Source of the DNA: an uncultured Erysipelotrichaceae bacterium
Lineage (GTDB): Bacteria > Bacillota_I > Bacilli_A > Erysipelotrichales > Erysipelotrichaceae
Reading direction: 5' to 3'
Length of the DNA: 10,906 nt
NCBI GenBank assembly: GCA_947175465.1
Contig: CAMWMY010000026.1
Coordinates: 1-10,906 of the forward strand
The notes beneath the pieces are model-generated. The model was not told the DNA's origin and did not search any database. It saw nothing but the letters and a program-made list of their open reading frames with translations. Made by a program: the position numbers and the translations under genes. This document shows positions 1 to 7,001 of the stretch, piece by piece. Position 1 is the first letter of the stretch. Every line of letters begins with the position of its first letter.

Positions 1-485
1 ATCTTCATTTTACTAAAATCTACATGGCAATATCCACGTGGATGTTTTTGAAGATATGCTTGATGATATTCTTCAGCATCATAAAATGTATGAAGTTTTT
101 CATTTTCCACTACAATATTTTGTTTATATTCCTGTTGTTTCTTTTGTATAAAAGTTTCTATAATCACTTTCTCTTCATCATCATTATAATAAATACCTGT
201 TCGATATTGTGTACCAAAATCTCCACCTTGGCGATTTAAAGAGCAAGGATTCACAATACGAAAAAAGTGATCGAGAATCATTTCTAACGTCATTTCTGTA
301 TCATCATAACAAAGAAAGCAAGCTTCTACATGGTTTGTAGTCCCTGTTAATACCTGCTCATATGTTGGGAAAGCAACATGACCTTGTGCATAGCCTACTT
401 TGGTCGATACAATCCCTCGTAAACGTCGATAATATTCTTCTACTCCCCAAAAACAACCTCCAGCAATGACAATTTCTTTTATCAT
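1..485 (-). CDS. msrA: Peptide-methionine (S)-S-oxide reductase MsrA, 3' end cut by window edge
   Basis: Reduces methionine-S-sulfoxide in proteins and free methionine, using thioredoxin-type reductant, in the cytoplasm. About 161 residues are visible, read right to left, with the C-terminus missing beyond base 1. The catalytic motif GCFWG is at residues 10-14 (nucleophile Cys11). GTQYR is at 91-95, and FYDAEEYHQAYL is followed by GYCHV with the likely resolving Cys153. Extra cysteines are at 56, 59 and 81. The ATG at 483-485 is preceded by a good AGGAGA ribosome site. A single-domain MsrA usually ends shortly after this point, but a fused MsrB domain is common in Bacillota and cannot be excluded because the frame is still open at the edge. 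It lies just downstream of tcdA on the same strand (63-base gap). Family assignment is very secure. Confidence 0.95.
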   Translation of the reverse strand, partial: MIKEIVIAGGCFWGVEEYYRRLRGIVSTKVGYAQGHVAFPTYEQVLTGTTNHVEACFLCYDDTEMTLEMILDHFFRIVNPCSLNRQGGDFGTQYRTGIYYNDDEEKVIIETFIQKKQQEYKQNIVVENEKLHTFYDAEEYHQAYLQKHPRGYCHVDFSKMK

Positions 486-514
486 AGTAAGTCTCCTAAT
501 CTTTTTATATTGTT

Positions 515-543
515 ATTATATAAAAAATTTTATGATCTATACA
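515..543 (-). promoter_or_regulatory. Possible msrA promoter
   Basis: Read on the minus strand, a perfect TATAAT lies at 515-520, about 30 bases upstream of the msrA start. The hexamer 17 bases further upstream (TGTATA, 538-543) is a poor -35. The gap is so AT-rich that a chance match is quite possible, and msrA could instead be read through from tcdA. Confidence 0.3.
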
Positions 544-548
544 CTTAT

Positions 549-1280
549 CTACTTCTTCGCTTTTTTTAAAATCGTGCGTACTGCAATAGATGCGCAAGTC
601 AATCCTGCTGTACTTGGTACAAAAGGATTACTTGCAGGTGGCATCTTTTCTTTTCTTTTTCTACCTTGTTCATTAATAATTTGATGCTGAACAAATGGTT
701 TTTCTGTAGAACATATAACAGGTATTTTCCCTCTTATTTTTCGTTTACGGATAATTTGGCGTAAAACTTTAGCAAGAGGATCATAAGATGTTTTCATCAA
801 ATCCATACATTCTAGCTTTGTAGGGTCCCAACGATTTGCCATTCCCATACTCGAAATAAATGGAATTTTATGTTTCTTACAGAAAGCAATTAAATCTGCT
901 TTGCTACTAATGGTATCAATCGCATCAATAACAAAATCAACAGGTTGTGAAAATAATTCTTCATTATGAGAGGCATCATAAAAGATTTTTTTCTTAATCA
1001 CTTTACAATCTTTTTGATATGTATGAATTCTTTCTTCCATCACTTCTACTTTTGCTTTTCCAATCGTACTGTACTGTGCATGGATTTGTCTATTTAAATT
1101 ACTTTCTGCCACAACATCTCCATCTACTAAAATAAGATTTTTCACTCCACATCGTGCTAATGCTTCGGCACAAAAAGATCCAACACCACCAATACCTACT
1201 ACCATAACCGTTGCTTGTGCAAGAGCTTCTAGCCCTTCTTCTCCTATAAGAAGACGTATTCTTTCTAATGATTGATCCAT
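549..1280 (-). CDS. tcdA: tRNA threonylcarbamoyladenosine dehydratase TcdA (ThiF/E1-like)
   Basis: ATP-dependent enzyme that cyclises the t6A37 modification of ANN-decoding tRNAs to ct6A. The 243-residue product has the full E1-like nucleotide-binding fold: GIGGVGS at 29-35, the DGD...SNLNRQ signature at 53-65 (nucleotide-contacting Asp, Asn and Arg), DAID at 119-122 and Lys127. The segment SSMGMANRWDPTKLE, followed by a KTSYDPLAKV-like stretch, is typical of TcdA/CsdL/YrvM rather than ThiF or MoeB. No CxxC zinc pairs are seen. The hydrophobic C-terminal helix (GLTCASIAVRTIL) matches the family. The ATG at 1278-1280 has an AAAGGAT ribosome site. It lies 92 bases downstream of miaA on the same strand, and both enzymes act on tRNA position 37. 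Length is normal for the shorter Gram-positive forms. Confidence 0.93.
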   Translation of the reverse strand: MDQSLERIRLLIGEEGLEALAQATVMVVGIGGVGSFCAEALARCGVKNLILVDGDVVAESNLNRQIHAQYSTIGKAKVEVMEERIHTYQKDCKVIKKKIFYDASHNEELFSQPVDFVIDAIDTISSKADLIAFCKKHKIPFISSMGMANRWDPTKLECMDLMKTSYDPLAKVLRQIIRKRKIRGKIPVICSTEKPFVQHQIINEQGRKRKEKMPPASNPFVPSTAGLTCASIAVRTILKKAKK

Positions 1281-1332
1281 ATTTTATCCTTTCCTATATC
1301 TATTTCTCTTTTGTTTTCTATATTTTCAATTT

Positions 1333-1361
1333 ATTATATTCTAATTATATAATATTATTAA
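1333..1361 (-). promoter_or_regulatory. Possible tcdA promoter in the miaA-tcdA gap
   Basis: The 92-base gap between miaA and tcdA is almost pure A/T. On the minus strand it contains TATAAT (1333-1338), a 17-base spacer and TTAATA (1356-1361, four matches to TTGACA). No convincing GC-containing terminator hairpin follows miaA, so tcdA may be transcribed from here, by read-through, or both. Low complexity makes the call weak. Confidence 0.3.
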
Positions 1362-1372
1362 ATTTATATTAT

Positions 1373-2284
1373 TTAAGATTGGTATAACCAAACTTCTATA
1401 TCTTGTTGTAAGGCTTGTTGCCAATCTTTTTGTTTTACATCATACCAATGTACAGACATTTGGTTTTTAAACCATGTATATTGCCTTTTCGCAAAATTTC
1501 TTGAGTTTTTCTTAATTAATTCGATACATTCTTCTTTTGTTTTTTCATTGTGGAAGTATGCTTTCCACTCCTTATATCCAATTCCTTGCATACTCTGTAA
1601 ATCCCATATCGCCTCTTCTGTTACGATTGTTTCTATTTCTTCCAACAATCCATCTTTCATCATTTGATCAACTCGTAAATTAATTTGTTCATAGAGAAGT
1701 TCTCTTTCCATTGTTAGCCCTATGACAAAAGTGTCATAAAGTTCCTCTTGTTTTTGTTGGGCGATAATGCTACTTTTTTTCTTTCCACTGTGTGCAATCA
1801 TAAGTGCTCTTATCATTCGTTGACGATTATTTTGATGAATCGTATCTAAAGCTTCTTTATCCACAAGTTTTAACATAGCATAAAGTTGTTCATTGCTTCG
1901 CTCTTGAAGAAAGCTAAGATACTGTGGATCTTCTTCTTGATCATGGAATACATAATCGTATAAGACAGCTTTAATATACAAACCTGTACCACCGCATATA
2001 ATAGGCAATTGATTTCGATGACTCATTTCTTCAATGAAACTTCTAGCTTGTTCTTGAAATATTTTCACATGATAGGAATCTTTGTAAGAACGATCGTGAA
2101 CTAAATAATGAGGAACACCTTGCATTTCCTCTTCTGTTATTTTAGCTGTTCCTATACTCATCTCTTTATAAACTTGCATGGAATCTCCACTAATTACTTC
2201 TCCATTCCACTTTTTGGCTAATGAAACTGCTAGTTTTGACTTTCCTACTCCTGTTGGTCCTACAATAACAATTACTTTTTTCAT
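1373..2284 (-). CDS. miaA: tRNA dimethylallyltransferase MiaA
   Basis: Transfers a dimethylallyl group to N6 of A37 in tRNAs that read UNN codons, the first step to ms2i6A. This is a 303-residue protein. The P-loop GPTGVGKS is at 9-16, which binds the pyrophosphate of DMAPP. DSMQVY at 34-39 carries the catalytic Asp34, the segment up to GTAK continues to residue 48, GGTGLY is at 98-103, a NNRQRMIRAL block follows, and GIGYKEW lies in the C-terminal half. All are hallmarks of the family and the length is normal. The ATG lies 2 bases after the mutL stop, and its ribosome site (GAGG) lies inside the end of mutL, so the two are co-transcribed and probably translationally coupled. It is the last gene of the tight mutS-mutL-miaA run. 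Confidence 0.96.
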   Translation of the reverse strand: MKKVIVIVGPTGVGKSKLAVSLAKKWNGEVISGDSMQVYKEMSIGTAKITEEEMQGVPHYLVHDRSYKDSYHVKIFQEQARSFIEEMSHRNQLPIICGGTGLYIKAVLYDYVFHDQEEDPQYLSFLQERSNEQLYAMLKLVDKEALDTIHQNNRQRMIRALMIAHSGKKKSSIIAQQKQEELYDTFVIGLTMERELLYEQINLRVDQMMKDGLLEEIETIVTEEAIWDLQSMQGIGYKEWKAYFHNEKTKEECIELIKKNSRNFAKRQYTWFKNQMSVHWYDVKQKDWQQALQQDIEVWLYQS

Positions 2285-2286
2285 GC

Positions 2287-4350
2287 TTAACCTCGTTGAA
2301 ATTCTTTAAATAGATATTGATCACTTAAACAAATAAAAGTTGGTCTTCCATGTGGACAGTGAAATGGCTGTTCACATTTTCTTAAATCATCAATGACTTT
2401 TTTCATTTCTTCTAATGTAAGTCCTCGATTAAAACGTATCGAGCTATGACACGCAATTGTCGCAATTGCTTTTTTACGCAATTTTTCAATATTCACTTCA
2501 CTATCTTTTTGCCAAAAATCAATCATATCTTCTAAACATTTTTTCTCATCTGTATGTTGCATCCATGTTGGAAGTCCTCTACATATAAAACTATGTTCTC
2601 CAAATACTTCAAATTCAATTCCTAAACAACGCATTTTTTCATTTAAATCATCAATCATGGAAATTGCTTGTAATGTCACATCTACATGGATTGGTATTAA
2701 TAAAGGTTGTACATCATTTGTACCACTCATAATCATTTTTTGAATTTGTTCAAAATGATATTTCTCTTGTGCAGCATGTTGATCAATGATATAAAGTCCT
2801 GCTTCTCCTTGGGCTAAAATATAGCAATTATGAAATTGCCCTATTACATGCATTTCTGGAAAAGATGCATGTAGAGGTTTCTCTTTTTCCTCTTGCTCTT
2901 CTTCTATTTTGGGCTCTTCTTGTTTCGTATATACGAGTTCTTCTTTGGTATCTTGAACAGCTAATAGAGGTTCACTATCTTCTTGAAATTCTTCTTGTTG
3001 ATCTGCTATTTCTAGCTTTACCTCTAGATTTTCTATTTCATTCTCTTCTTTTAATTGCTCTTTGATTACTTCTTTTAAATCGCTTTTTTCTTTTTCCACA
3101 AAAATATTTTCATATATCTTTGATTGTGCTTTCGAAGTATCAAACTGCTGTGAAGATGTTTTAGTAATTTTATTTCCCATTGAATTTTTAAACTTTTCTA
3201 AAGGATTCTCTTTAGGTATTTCCTGAGAAATAGACTGATAAGGATATTTAAAACTTTCATTAATTTCTTGATGCATTTTTTCTATAGGTTTATGGTGTTC
3301 ATATGTAAAGTCTAATGTTTCCATTTCTACTTTTTCTTTTTCTTTCTTTTTTATTTCACTAACCTGTAATCCTTTTTTCAATGCATTCTCTAAAGAAGTA
3401 TAAATTAGCTTTTCTAATTGCTTTTCTTTTGATAAACGTATTTCCCATTTTGATGGATGCACATTAACATCAACTAATTGAGCATCCATTTCAATATTTA
3501 AAATAATAATGGGATAACGATCTTTGGGCATATAAGAACTGTAAGCATCTAAGATTGCTTTTTGAAGGCGGTAATTACGTATCATACGATTATTAATATA
3601 TAAGAACATATAGTATTTCGTTGCACGATTCATACTTGGTTGCATAGCATAGCCACTAATTTTATAATCATAATCACTTGTCGCAATCTCAATGGCATGC
3701 TTAGCAGCATCTCGACCATATATTTGCATCAGCACTTCTAATAAATTATTCGTTCCTTTGGTTTTGAATATTTCCTTTCCATCATGAGATAAGTAAAAAG
3801 CAATTTCAGGATGGGATAAAGCAAATTTTTGCACAACATCGGAAATTAAAGAAAATTCATATTGCGGAGATTTTAAATGTTTAAAGCGTGCAGGTGTTTT
3901 TTGAAATAAATTTTTAATTTGAATATTTGTTCCTTTAGCACCAGCTTTGGGCTTTACACCTTCTAGTTTTCCATAATAAATCTCTACTTCGTTTGATTCT
4001 TTTCCATTGTTTGTAACCATGGTCACGTGGGATACAGAAGCAATAGAAGGTAATGCCTCTCCTCGAAATCCCATCGTATTTATACTCCAAAGATCATTAA
4101 CTTCTTTTAACTTACTTGTCGCATGTCTTTCAAAAGCTAATGCAGCATCTTCAGCATCCATTCCAATACCATCATCAATAATTTGGATACAATCAATACC
4201 CCCTGATGAAATATTAATTTCAATTTTAGTCGCTTTAGCATCAATACAGTTTTCTACTAATTCCTTCACAATCCCCATTGGCCGCTCAACTACTTCCCCT
4301 GCAGCAATCATATTTGTTAAATGTTCATCTAAACGACGAATGGCTCCCAT
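2287..4350 (-). CDS. mutL: DNA mismatch repair endonuclease/ATPase MutL
   Basis: Links MutS mismatch recognition to strand incision. The 687 residues split into three parts. The N-terminal GHKL ATPase has catalytic Glu33 and Asn34, DDGIGM at 59-64, HATSK at 76-80, GFRGEAL at 94-100 and a VDVNVHPSKWEIR block near 292-304. A very acidic, Glu/Lys-rich linker runs from about 332 to 497. The C-terminal dimer and nuclease domain starts near 500. That domain carries DQHA(x)2E(x)4E at 523-534, ACHSSIR, CPHGRPTF and a terminal FQRG, so this is the nicking type of MutL found in bacteria without MutH. QPLLIP at 548-553 fits the beta-clamp-binding motif known from Bacillus MutL. The ATG has a strong AGGAGGG site that overlaps the region of the mutS stop 11 bases upstream. 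It is somewhat longer than typical owing to the linker. Confidence 0.97.
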   Translation of the reverse strand: MGAIRRLDEHLTNMIAAGEVVERPMGIVKELVENCIDAKATKIEINISSGGIDCIQIIDDGIGMDAEDAALAFERHATSKLKEVNDLWSINTMGFRGEALPSIASVSHVTMVTNNGKESNEVEIYYGKLEGVKPKAGAKGTNIQIKNLFQKTPARFKHLKSPQYEFSLISDVVQKFALSHPEIAFYLSHDGKEIFKTKGTNNLLEVLMQIYGRDAAKHAIEIATSDYDYKISGYAMQPSMNRATKYYMFLYINNRMIRNYRLQKAILDAYSSYMPKDRYPIIILNIEMDAQLVDVNVHPSKWEIRLSKEKQLEKLIYTSLENALKKGLQVSEIKKKEKEKVEMETLDFTYEHHKPIEKMHQEINESFKYPYQSISQEIPKENPLEKFKNSMGNKITKTSSQQFDTSKAQSKIYENIFVEKEKSDLKEVIKEQLKEENEIENLEVKLEIADQQEEFQEDSEPLLAVQDTKEELVYTKQEEPKIEEEQEEKEKPLHASFPEMHVIGQFHNCYILAQGEAGLYIIDQHAAQEKYHFEQIQKMIMSGTNDVQPLLIPIHVDVTLQAISMIDDLNEKMRCLGIEFEVFGEHSFICRGLPTWMQHTDEKKCLEDMIDFWQKDSEVNIEKLRKKAIATIACHSSIRFNRGLTLEEMKKVIDDLRKCEQPFHCPHGRPTFICLSDQYLFKEFQRG

Positions 4351-4361
4351 AACTTTCCCTC

Positions 4362-6896
4362 CTATTCTTTCACAATTGTTTTTAAATCTGCAATAAACTG
4401 TAAAGCTTCTAATGGTGTCATTGCATTAATATCTACAAGTTTTAACATATCTTTAATTTTATTATAATTAGGATTTTCAATTTCCACAATTTCTTGTTGT
4501 TGTGTTTGTACCGATAGCGATTCTTGTTTTTCTAATTCAAGAAGCAATACTTTTGCTCTTTCTAAAACGGGTAAAGGTAGTTTCGCTAATCTAGCTACAT
4601 TGATTCCATATGATTTATCTGCTTTTCCATCAATCATACGATATAAGAATGTGACATGTTCATTTTCTTCATGTACTTCTACATGCACATTTTTAATAGT
4701 TTTTTGTTGTGTAGCAAGTTCTGTTAATTCATGATAGTGTGTTGAAAATAATGTTTTTGCCTGAATATGATTTGTAATATATTCAATCATTGCTTGTGCT
4801 AATGCCATACCATCATAAGTAGAAGTTCCTCTTCCAATTTCATCAAATAAAATTAAAGAGTTTTTAGTAGCATTTTGCAGGGCATGGTTTGCTTCCATCA
4901 TTTCTACCATGAAGGTAGATTGTCCTGACATAATATCATCACTTGCACCAATTCTTGTAAAAATTTTATCGAAGATAGGTAAATGTGCTTTTTTAGCAGG
5001 GACGAAACAACCGATTTGTGCCATAATCGCAATTAAAGCTGTCTGACGCATATATGTTGACTTACCTCCCATATTCGGCCCTGTAATCATCATAACATGG
5101 TCTTTTTCATCCATCATTAAATCATTAGAAATATACGGTTTCCCCTTCATTACCTTCTCTAAAATAGGGTGTCTTGCATCTTCTAATATTATTCTATTCT
5201 CATTATGGAATATTGGTTTTGTATAACCATTTTCACTGGATGCTTCTGCTAAAGAATAAAGGGCATCTACAGTAGATAAAGCAGCTGCTAGATCATAAAG
5301 CTTTGGTAAATATACTTTAAGTTGTTCTAATAAATCCATAAACAAATCAGACTCTAAACGTATGATTTTTTCTTTCGCATGAATGATCGCTTCTTCTTTT
5401 TCTTTTAATTCACTTGTCACATAACGCTCAGCATTGGTCAATGTTTGCTTTCTTACATAACCAAACTCTTCTTTTATTTGTGGAACATTCATTTTGGTAA
5501 CTTCAATATAATATCCAAAGACACGGTTATATCCTACTTTCAAAGAACGAATTCCTGTTCGGTCTCTTTCATATGCTTCTAACTCTAAAATCCATTGGTT
5601 TCCATTTTTTGAAATATCACGTAAATCATCTAATTCTTCATGATATCCATCAACAAAAATATCTCCTTCACGTACTGTAAGTGGTGGATTTTCCACAATC
5701 GCTCCATCAATTTTTAAAAGTAACTCACTACAAACATCAACTTGTTTTAATTTTTCATAACTCTTACAATCTTGTAATAGCTCAAAAATCATTGGTGCAT
5801 GTTGAAGTGTTTTTATTAATCGAAGTACATCCCTTGGACTTGCACTTCCATAAGCGATTCTTGCACATAAACGTTCTAAATCATAGATATTACTTAAATG
5901 TTCCCTTAACTCATCTTTCATTATAAAGTTCTCATTCAAATATTCAATCATTTCCAAACGCTCTTCAATTTGACTTTTTTGCACTAGTGGGGATTCAATC
6001 CATTTTTTTAATAATCGTGATCCCATAGAACTTTGACATTTATCTAAAAATGACCATAAAGTTAATGATTTACTATTAGAACGTAAAAGCTGGGTTAATT
6101 CTAAATTTTGTTTTGTAGAAAAATCCATTTGCAAATAATTTTGCTCATTGATAAGTTCCATCTTTTTCAAATGTGACATACTTCTTTTTTGTGTACTATC
6201 CAAATAATTTGTTAATAAAGCAAATGCTTTTTTCAAACGTTCATCTTCTATTTTTTCTACAAAGGATTCATATTGCCCTTTCAATTCAAAATCATTATGT
6301 TGAGAAAGTGTAATACGATGCATATCCTTAATCATTTTCATAACCTTAGAATCAAACTTTTCTCCTAATACTACTTCTCGTACATTATTTCCTAACAATG
6401 CCTTTTGAATAGACATCATATTTTTTGGTATAATTTGTCCTTTTAATTCCCCTGTTGTCATCTCAAAAAGAACAACCGCTAAACCATATTGAAAATCATA
6501 AAGAGAAGCAAGGTATATATTATTTTTTTCATCATTTATTTCATCCATATTTGTTCCTGGTGTGACAATTTTAATAACATCTCGCTTAACTAACCCTTTT
6601 ACTTCTTCTGCATTTTCTAATTGTTCTACGATTGCTACTTTGTATCCTTTTTGAATTAACCTTTGAATATAGCTATTCGCTGCATGAAAAGGGACACCAC
6701 ACATAGGTATCTTCTTCTCTACTCCTGCATTTCTCCCTGTTAATACAAGATCTAATTCTTGTGATGCAATTTGTGCATCTTCAAAAAACATTTCATAAAA
6801 ATCCCCTAATCTATAAAATACGATTGCATCTAAATGTTGCTGTTTTACCTCTAAATATTGTTTAATCATCGGAGTATATGTATTTCCTTTTGCCAT
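4362..6896 (-). CDS. mutS: DNA mismatch recognition ATPase MutS
   Basis: Binds mismatches and small loops and, with ATP, becomes a sliding clamp that recruits MutL. With the start chosen here it has 844 residues. The mismatch-wedging FYE motif (Phe-x-Glu) is at 33-35 in domain I. The connector, lever and clamp domains follow. The ABC-type ATPase has Walker A GPNMGGKST at 606-614, Walker B ending in Asp685-Glu686 followed by the GRGTSTYDG signature, and the HYHEL block. The frame is open back to base 6992, but that longer start would lie inside the upstream gene's terminator. The ATG at 6894-6896 has GGGAG nine bases upstream, whereas an ATG at 6905 has no spacing to it. The C-terminal tail ends with the usual MTPLEAL helix but lacks a clear QLSLF-type clamp motif. 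First gene of the mutS-mutL-miaA operon. Confidence 0.97.
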   Translation of the reverse strand: MAKGNTYTPMIKQYLEVKQQHLDAIVFYRLGDFYEMFFEDAQIASQELDLVLTGRNAGVEKKIPMCGVPFHAANSYIQRLIQKGYKVAIVEQLENAEEVKGLVKRDVIKIVTPGTNMDEINDEKNNIYLASLYDFQYGLAVVLFEMTTGELKGQIIPKNMMSIQKALLGNNVREVVLGEKFDSKVMKMIKDMHRITLSQHNDFELKGQYESFVEKIEDERLKKAFALLTNYLDSTQKRSMSHLKKMELINEQNYLQMDFSTKQNLELTQLLRSNSKSLTLWSFLDKCQSSMGSRLLKKWIESPLVQKSQIEERLEMIEYLNENFIMKDELREHLSNIYDLERLCARIAYGSASPRDVLRLIKTLQHAPMIFELLQDCKSYEKLKQVDVCSELLLKIDGAIVENPPLTVREGDIFVDGYHEELDDLRDISKNGNQWILELEAYERDRTGIRSLKVGYNRVFGYYIEVTKMNVPQIKEEFGYVRKQTLTNAERYVTSELKEKEEAIIHAKEKIIRLESDLFMDLLEQLKVYLPKLYDLAAALSTVDALYSLAEASSENGYTKPIFHNENRIILEDARHPILEKVMKGKPYISNDLMMDEKDHVMMITGPNMGGKSTYMRQTALIAIMAQIGCFVPAKKAHLPIFDKIFTRIGASDDIMSGQSTFMVEMMEANHALQNATKNSLILFDEIGRGTSTYDGMALAQAMIEYITNHIQAKTLFSTHYHELTELATQQKTIKNVHVEVHEENEHVTFLYRMIDGKADKSYGINVARLAKLPLPVLERAKVLLLELEKQESLSVQTQQQEIVEIENPNYNKIKDMLKLVDINAMTPLEALQFIADLKTIVKE

Positions 6897-6924
6897 CTTT
6901 TCCATCTCCCATCTATTAATCTTT

Positions 6925-6933
6925 ATTATATCA
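6925..6933 (-). promoter_or_regulatory. mutS operon promoter, extended -10
   Basis: On the minus strand, TGATATAAT (TG-n-TATAAT) is an extended -10 box. It would place the transcript start about 20 bases before the mutS ATG. No good -35 lies 16-18 bases upstream, as is usual for extended -10 promoters. A small inverted repeat, CATAT-TATG-ATATG (6942-6955), lies just upstream and could be an operator or chance. The promoter sits immediately after the terminator of the upstream gene, so the mutS operon appears to be an independent unit. Confidence 0.55.
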
Positions 6934-6966
6934 AAAAATGTCATATTATGATATGTATTGTGAATG

Positions 6967-6989
6967 AAAAAAAGAGCATTTGCTCTTTT
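6967..6989 (-). terminator. Rho-independent terminator of the PTS-like gene
   Basis: Minus-strand transcripts reach, 13 bases after the stop codon, an AAAAGAGC / GCTCTTTT stem of 8-9 base pairs with a 2-4 base loop, running into seven consecutive U residues. This ends the 7002-8561 gene before mutS. It overlaps the longest possible mutS reading frame, which supports the shorter mutS start. Confidence 0.8.
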
Positions 6990-7001
6990 CAACTTTTTTA
7001 T

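Noticed and set aside
24..239. Plus-strand open frame of 71 codons, Phe/Ile-rich
   Set aside because: It is the antisense shadow of the clear msrA gene and has no ribosome site or family resemblance.
1281..1372. Terminator hairpin after miaA
   Set aside because: Only A/T self-complementary stretches with no stable stem and U tract could be found.
2865..3065. Plus-strand leucine-rich frame opposite the MutL linker
   Set aside because: The Glu/Lys-rich linker read in antisense naturally gives Leu/Phe-rich peptides; it has no start signal.
4007..4396. Plus-strand frame of 129 codons opposite the mutL start
   Set aside because: Shadow of the highly conserved MutL ATPase region; no ribosome site, and it would cross the mutS-mutL junction in antisense.
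6896..6960. Possible SOS (LexA) box upstream of mutS
   Set aside because: No CGAAC-N4-GTTCG-like site is present; only AT-rich short palindromes.
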